Shown here: positions 61,105 through 64,000 of the stretch, piece by piece | Numbering within the stretch: the first letter of the stretch is position 1 | Layout: every line of letters begins with the position of its first letter | NCBI RefSeq assembly: GCF_000719975.1 | Contig: NZ_JOIJ01000011.1 | Coordinates: 1-64,000, forward strand | Reading direction: 5' to 3' | DNA length: 64,000 nt | Source: Prauserella rugosa | GTDB lineage: Bacteria; Actinomycetota; Actinomycetes; Mycobacteriales; Pseudonocardiaceae | Made by a program: the position numbers and the translations under genes | The notes under the pieces: generated by a model | What the model saw: only the letters and a program-made list of their open reading frames with translations | Databases searched by the model: none | Told to the model about the DNA's origin: nothing

Positions 61105-61533
61105 ATGCCACGGCCCTACGCGAGCGGAATCGTCCCCGGCGACGTCGACGAGGTGTGGCGGCGTGTCCGCGACTTCAACAGCCTGCCCGACTGGCACCCC
61201 GGCATCGCCTCCAGCGAGATCGAACCCGGTCACAGCGCCACGGAGGTCGGAGCCGTGCGCAAGCTGACCCTCGCCGACGGCGCTGTCGTGCGCGAACAGC
61301 TGCTCGTGTTCGACGAGCCGGGCCACAGCTACACCTACAACATCCTCGAAGGGCCGTTCCCGATCCGCCGCTACCTGAGCACGATCCGGCTCGCGCCCGT
61401 GACCGCCACCGGCGAGACGTTCGTCGAGTGGTGGACCGAGTACGACGCCGACGCCTCCGACGAGGCGGACCTCGACAAGACGTTCGCCAAGGGTGTCTTC
61501 GCGACGGGCATCAAGGGCCTCGCGGGCGGCTGA
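61105..61533 (+). CDS. SRPBCC-family (START-like) protein
   Basis: A 142-residue protein starting at ATG 61105, four bases after the previous stop, with AAGGAG upstream. Blocks are YASGIVPGDVDEVWRRVRDFNSLPDWHP, SEIEPGHSATEVGAVRKLTLADG, LLVFDEPGHSYTYNILEGPFPIRRY and FVEWWTEYDADASDEADL, matching the Bet v1-like polyketide cyclase/dehydrase and lipid-binding fold. It binds a small hydrophobic ligand and could act on or shuttle the product of the TIM-barrel protein. It is third in the operon. Confidence 0.82.
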   Translation: MPRPYASGIVPGDVDEVWRRVRDFNSLPDWHPGIASSEIEPGHSATEVGAVRKLTLADGAVVREQLLVFDEPGHSYTYNILEGPFPIRRYLSTIRLAPVTATGETFVEWWTEYDADASDEADLDKTFAKGVFATGIKGLAGG

Positions 61534-61710
61534 GCCGACGGCGGCAGACGTGGTCGCCCCGGTGTGACCGCCGTGGGGACCGCGTGATCGCACGGACTGT
61601 GAGCCACGACCCGTTCCGAAATATCGGGTCCAGCGGTGTCGTTGACGTCTGGTGGAGCACTCCGTGTCCCCTGCCTGCCGCGAAAGCGCCGCCACGAAAG
61701 GACCACCGTC

Positions 61711-62697
61711 ATGACTCTTCCGCTGTCCATCCTCGATCTGGCCACGATCGGCAGCGGAGAGTCCGTGAGCGACGGGCTGCACGCCACCGTCGCGCTCGCC
61801 CAGCGTGCGGAGCAGCTCGGCTACCAGCGCGTCTGGTACGCCGAACACCACAACATGCCGACCATCGCCTCGTCGGCGACCAGCGTGCTCATCGCCCACG
61901 TCGCTGCGCACACCGAGAGCATCCGGCTCGGCTCCGGCGGCGTCATGCTGCCCAACCACTCGCCGCTGACGATCGCCGAGCAGTTCGGCACCCTCGCCGA
62001 GCTGCACCCCGGCCGCATCGACCTCGGCCTCGGCCGCGCCCCCGGCACCGACCAGAACACCCTGCGCGCGCTGCGCCGCGACCCGAGTACCGCCGAGCAC
62101 TTCCCGCAGGACGTGCAGGAGCTGCAGGGCTACCTCGGTGACCGTTCGCTCGTGCCCGGCGTCAACGCGACCCCGGGCAAGGGCACCGGCGTGCCGCTGT
62201 ACATCCTCGGCTCGTCGCTGTTCGGCGCCAAGCTGGCGGCCGCGCTCGGACTGCCGTACTCCTTCGCCTCGCACTTCGCCCCCGACGCGCTGCAGGCAGC
62301 CGTCGCCGCGTACCGCAACGAGTTCCAGCCCTCCGAACAGCTCGCCGAGCCGTACGTCATCGCCGGGGCCAACGTGATCGCCGCCGACACGGTGGAGGAG
62401 GCCGAGCAGGACTCCCAGATCGTGAAGCGCTCGCGCCTGCGCCTGCTCGCGGGCAGGGGCCGCACCTTCACCGACGCCGAAGCCGACGCGATCCTCGACT
62501 CCCCGCAGGGCAAGCCGATCATGGACATGGTCCGCTACTCCGCGGTCGGCACGGCCGACCAGGCCGCCGAGTACCTCGAGTGGTTCGGCAAGCACGCGGA
62601 CGCCGACGAGCTCATCGTCGCCCACCAGTCGCCGACGCTCGACAAGCGCCTCCACTCGGCCGAACTGCTCGCCAAGGCCACCGGGATCGCCGGCTGA
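61711..62697 (+). CDS. LLM-class flavin-dependent oxidoreductase
   Basis: A 328-residue luciferase-like monooxygenase starting at ATG 61711 with AAAGGA upstream. Family blocks: [82 protein letters not shown], and a C-terminal [14 protein letters not shown]. The AEHHNMP and [13 protein letters not shown] motifs mark the group without F420 specificity, using FMN. The substrate is unknown. A 177-bp gap separates it from the SRPBCC gene, so it is probably a separate transcript. Confidence 0.88.
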   Translation: MTLPLSILDLATIGSGESVSDGLHATVALAQRAEQLGYQRVWYAEHHNMPTIASSATSVLIAHVAAHTESIRLGSGGVMLPNHSPLTIAEQFGTLAELHPGRIDLGLGRAPGTDQNTLRALRRDPSTAEHFPQDVQELQGYLGDRSLVPGVNATPGKGTGVPLYILGSSLFGAKLAAALGLPYSFASHFAPDALQAAVAAYRNEFQPSEQLAEPYVIAGANVIAADTVEEAEQDSQIVKRSRLRLLAGRGRTFTDAEADAILDSPQGKPIMDMVRYSAVGTADQAAEYLEWFGKHADADELIVAHQSPTLDKRLHSAELLAKATGIAG

Positions 62698-62836
62698 CGC
62701 AGGCTCCGGGCCTGCGCCGATCGCCCGACCGCCCCGCGGCCGGCGGCGTCCTCGCTCGCCCACGCACCGCGGTGTGCGGGCACGTGCGCAACCATGGGCC
62801 GGTCGAGCTGTTCATCGTGCGGCGAGGAGGCGCAGC

Positions 62837-63805
62837 GTGTCCCTGTTCGGGCGGATCTTCCTGCTGAACACGGCGGTCCTGTGCGCGGCCACGGCACTGC
62901 TGCTGTTCGCGCCGATCACCGTGTCGACGCCGGTGTTGTCGAACGAGCTGCTGGTCCTCGTGCTCGGCCTCATCGCGGTGCTCATCGCCGACGCGGCACT
63001 GCTGCGGGTGGGACTGGCGCCGGTGAAACGGCTCATGCGCACCATGACGTCGGTCGACCTGCTCCGGCGCGGCCCACGTCCGGTGGCCGAGGGGCCCGGC
63101 GACGTCGCCGAGCTCATCACCACGTTCAACGACATGCTCGACCGCCTCGAAGCCGCCCGCGACTTCAGCGCCGCGAGAGCCCTGTCGGTGCAGGAGGCCG
63201 AGCGGCGGCGCGTCGCCCAGGAGCTGCACGACGAGGTCGGCCAATCGCTCACCGCCGTGCTCCTCGGCCTCAAACGCGTGTCCGATCAGGTGCCCGAGCC
63301 CGCGCGCACCGAACTCGCCGCGGTGCAGGAGACGACCCGCACCACGCTCGACGAGATCCGCCGCATCGCCAGGCACCTTCGCCCCGGCGTGCTGGAGGAA
63401 CTGGGACTGACCAGCGCGCTCAAGGACCTCGTCGCCGAGTTCGCCGAGTTGGCCGCGCACAGCGGGGTCGCCGTGCGCGGACGGTTCGAACCGGGCCCCG
63501 ATCAGCTGCCCGACGACGTCGAGCTCGTCGTGTACCGGGTGGCGCAGGAGGCGCTCACCAACGCCGTGCGGCACGCGGGTGCCGAGCGGGTCACGCTGAC
63601 GCTCCGCACCGCCGACGACGGGATCGAACTGCGGGTCCGCGACGACGGCCGCGGTATGGGTACCGCCGAGGAGGGCGCAGGCATGACCGGTATGCGCGAG
63701 CGGGCACTGCTGGTGGGCGCGACCCTCACCGTCGACTCGGCGCCGGGGTCCGGCACCGAGGTGCGCCTGTGGTTCCCGCTCGAGGACACCGGGGAGCACC
63801 GATGA
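62837..63805 (+). CDS. NarL-type sensor histidine kinase
   Basis: A 322-residue kinase with GTG start 62837 behind GAGGAGGCG. Two N-terminal membrane helices (LNTAVLCAATALLLFAP, and ELLVLVLGLIAVLIADAALL) with a very short outer loop are followed by a HAMP-like LAPVKRLMRTMTSVDLLRRG. The HisKA_3 domain has EAERRRVAQELHDEVGQSL, where His is the phosphorylation site. The HATPase part has YRVAQEALTNAVRHAGAERV and RDDGRGMGTAEEGAGMTGMRERA. Its stop overlaps the response regulator start (ATGA), so they form a two-component pair. Confidence 0.9.
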   Translation: MSLFGRIFLLNTAVLCAATALLLFAPITVSTPVLSNELLVLVLGLIAVLIADAALLRVGLAPVKRLMRTMTSVDLLRRGPRPVAEGPGDVAELITTFNDMLDRLEAARDFSAARALSVQEAERRRVAQELHDEVGQSLTAVLLGLKRVSDQVPEPARTELAAVQETTRTTLDEIRRIARHLRPGVLEELGLTSALKDLVAEFAELAAHSGVAVRGRFEPGPDQLPDDVELVVYRVAQEALTNAVRHAGAERVTLTLRTADDGIELRVRDDGRGMGTAEEGAGMTGMRERALLVGATLTVDSAPGSGTEVRLWFPLEDTGEHR

Positions 63806-64000
63806 GCCGCCCGGTGCGCATTCTCCTCGCCGACGACCACGTCCTGGTCCGCCGCGGCGTGCGCCTCATCCTCGACGGTGAGCCCGACCTGACCGTGGTG
63901 GCGGAGGTCGGCGACGGCCCCGAGGCCATCGCACGGGCCCGCGAGCTCGAACCGGACCTGGCGATCCTCGACATCGCGATGCCGCGCCTGACCGGCCTGC
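63802..64000 (+). CDS. Response regulator, LuxR/NarL type (cut by window end)
   Basis: Starts at ATG 63802 within the kinase stop codon. The visible 66 residues form a receiver domain: VRILLADDHVLVRRGVRLIL with the acidic pair, PDLAILDIAMPRLTGL with the phospho-accepting Asp. The DNA-binding domain lies beyond the window. It is the cognate partner of the NarL-type kinase. Confidence 0.9.
   Translation, partial: MSRPVRILLADDHVLVRRGVRLILDGEPDLTVVAEVGDGPEAIARARELEPDLAILDIAMPRLTGL

Overview
The window is about 70% GC chromosomal DNA with GTG/TTG starts, ATGA/GTGA stop-start overlaps and a mycothiol-dependent formaldehyde gene (mscR), so it comes from a mycothiol-making actinomycete. The mix of a glycine N-methyltransferase (betaine synthesis), ESX-type small proteins and HTH-methylase proteins suggests a Pseudonocardiaceae member (Saccharomonospora/Prauserella/Amycolatopsis type). 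That placement is inferred from gene content only. No rRNA, CRISPR array, intact tRNA or complete insertion sequence was found.

Left edge (1-2500): the tail of an IS5-type transposase, then the 3' half of a tRNA-Arg(CCG) followed by a terminator hairpin. This looks like the displaced attachment site at the right end of an integrated element lying mostly to the left of the window. Two small membrane-protein genes follow, among about 1.3 kb with no recognisable genes.

Metabolic block (2527-24486): acetyl-CoA hydrolase/CoA-transferase; glycine/sarcosine N-methyltransferase; IclR regulator; then a divergent sugar locus. It holds an MFS sugar porter on one side and, on the other, a translationally coupled set of GH31 alpha-xylosidase-like hydrolase, IlvD/Edd sugar-acid dehydratase, SDR dehydrogenase, KDPG-aldolase-fold lyase and SMP-30 lactonase. 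Together these form a non-phosphorylative oxidative sugar pathway. A canonical edd-eda pair (phosphorylative Entner-Doudoroff) follows directly. Then come a CPBP protease, a LysR-type ligand-binding protein without HTH, DUF5997, DUF6480, a molybdopterin oxidoreductase without N-terminal Fe-S cysteines, a suspicious homopolymer stretch (22.63-22.75 kb), and an MBL hydrolase with mscR.

Defence/accessory block (24.6-50.4 kb): a kinase-like LuxR regulator, AAA ATPase, SNF2 helicase, sigma factor with two membrane proteins, and then an island bracketed by two paralogous HTH-N6-methylase proteins facing inward. Inside it are a 5'-truncated DUF262/DUF1524 gene, a Ser/Thr kinase with TPR-like tail, and a complete type I R-M operon (hsdM-hsdS-hsdR). 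Beyond it is a polymorphic toxin cassette: two Cys-rich small proteins, an ESX-like N-terminal domain, a DddA/SCP1.201-type cytidine deaminase in a shifted frame, and an Imm1 immunity protein. A NUDIX/XRE-TPR pair follows.

Right block (50.4-64 kb): LacI regulator with a clear operator driving amidase, nitrilase and a duplicated membrane protein; MscS channel; an AurF-type diiron oxygenase with a ferredoxin-ferredoxin reductase fusion; a Tm-1-like/TIM-barrel/SRPBCC operon; an LLM flavin oxidoreductase; and a NarL-type two-component system cut by the window end.
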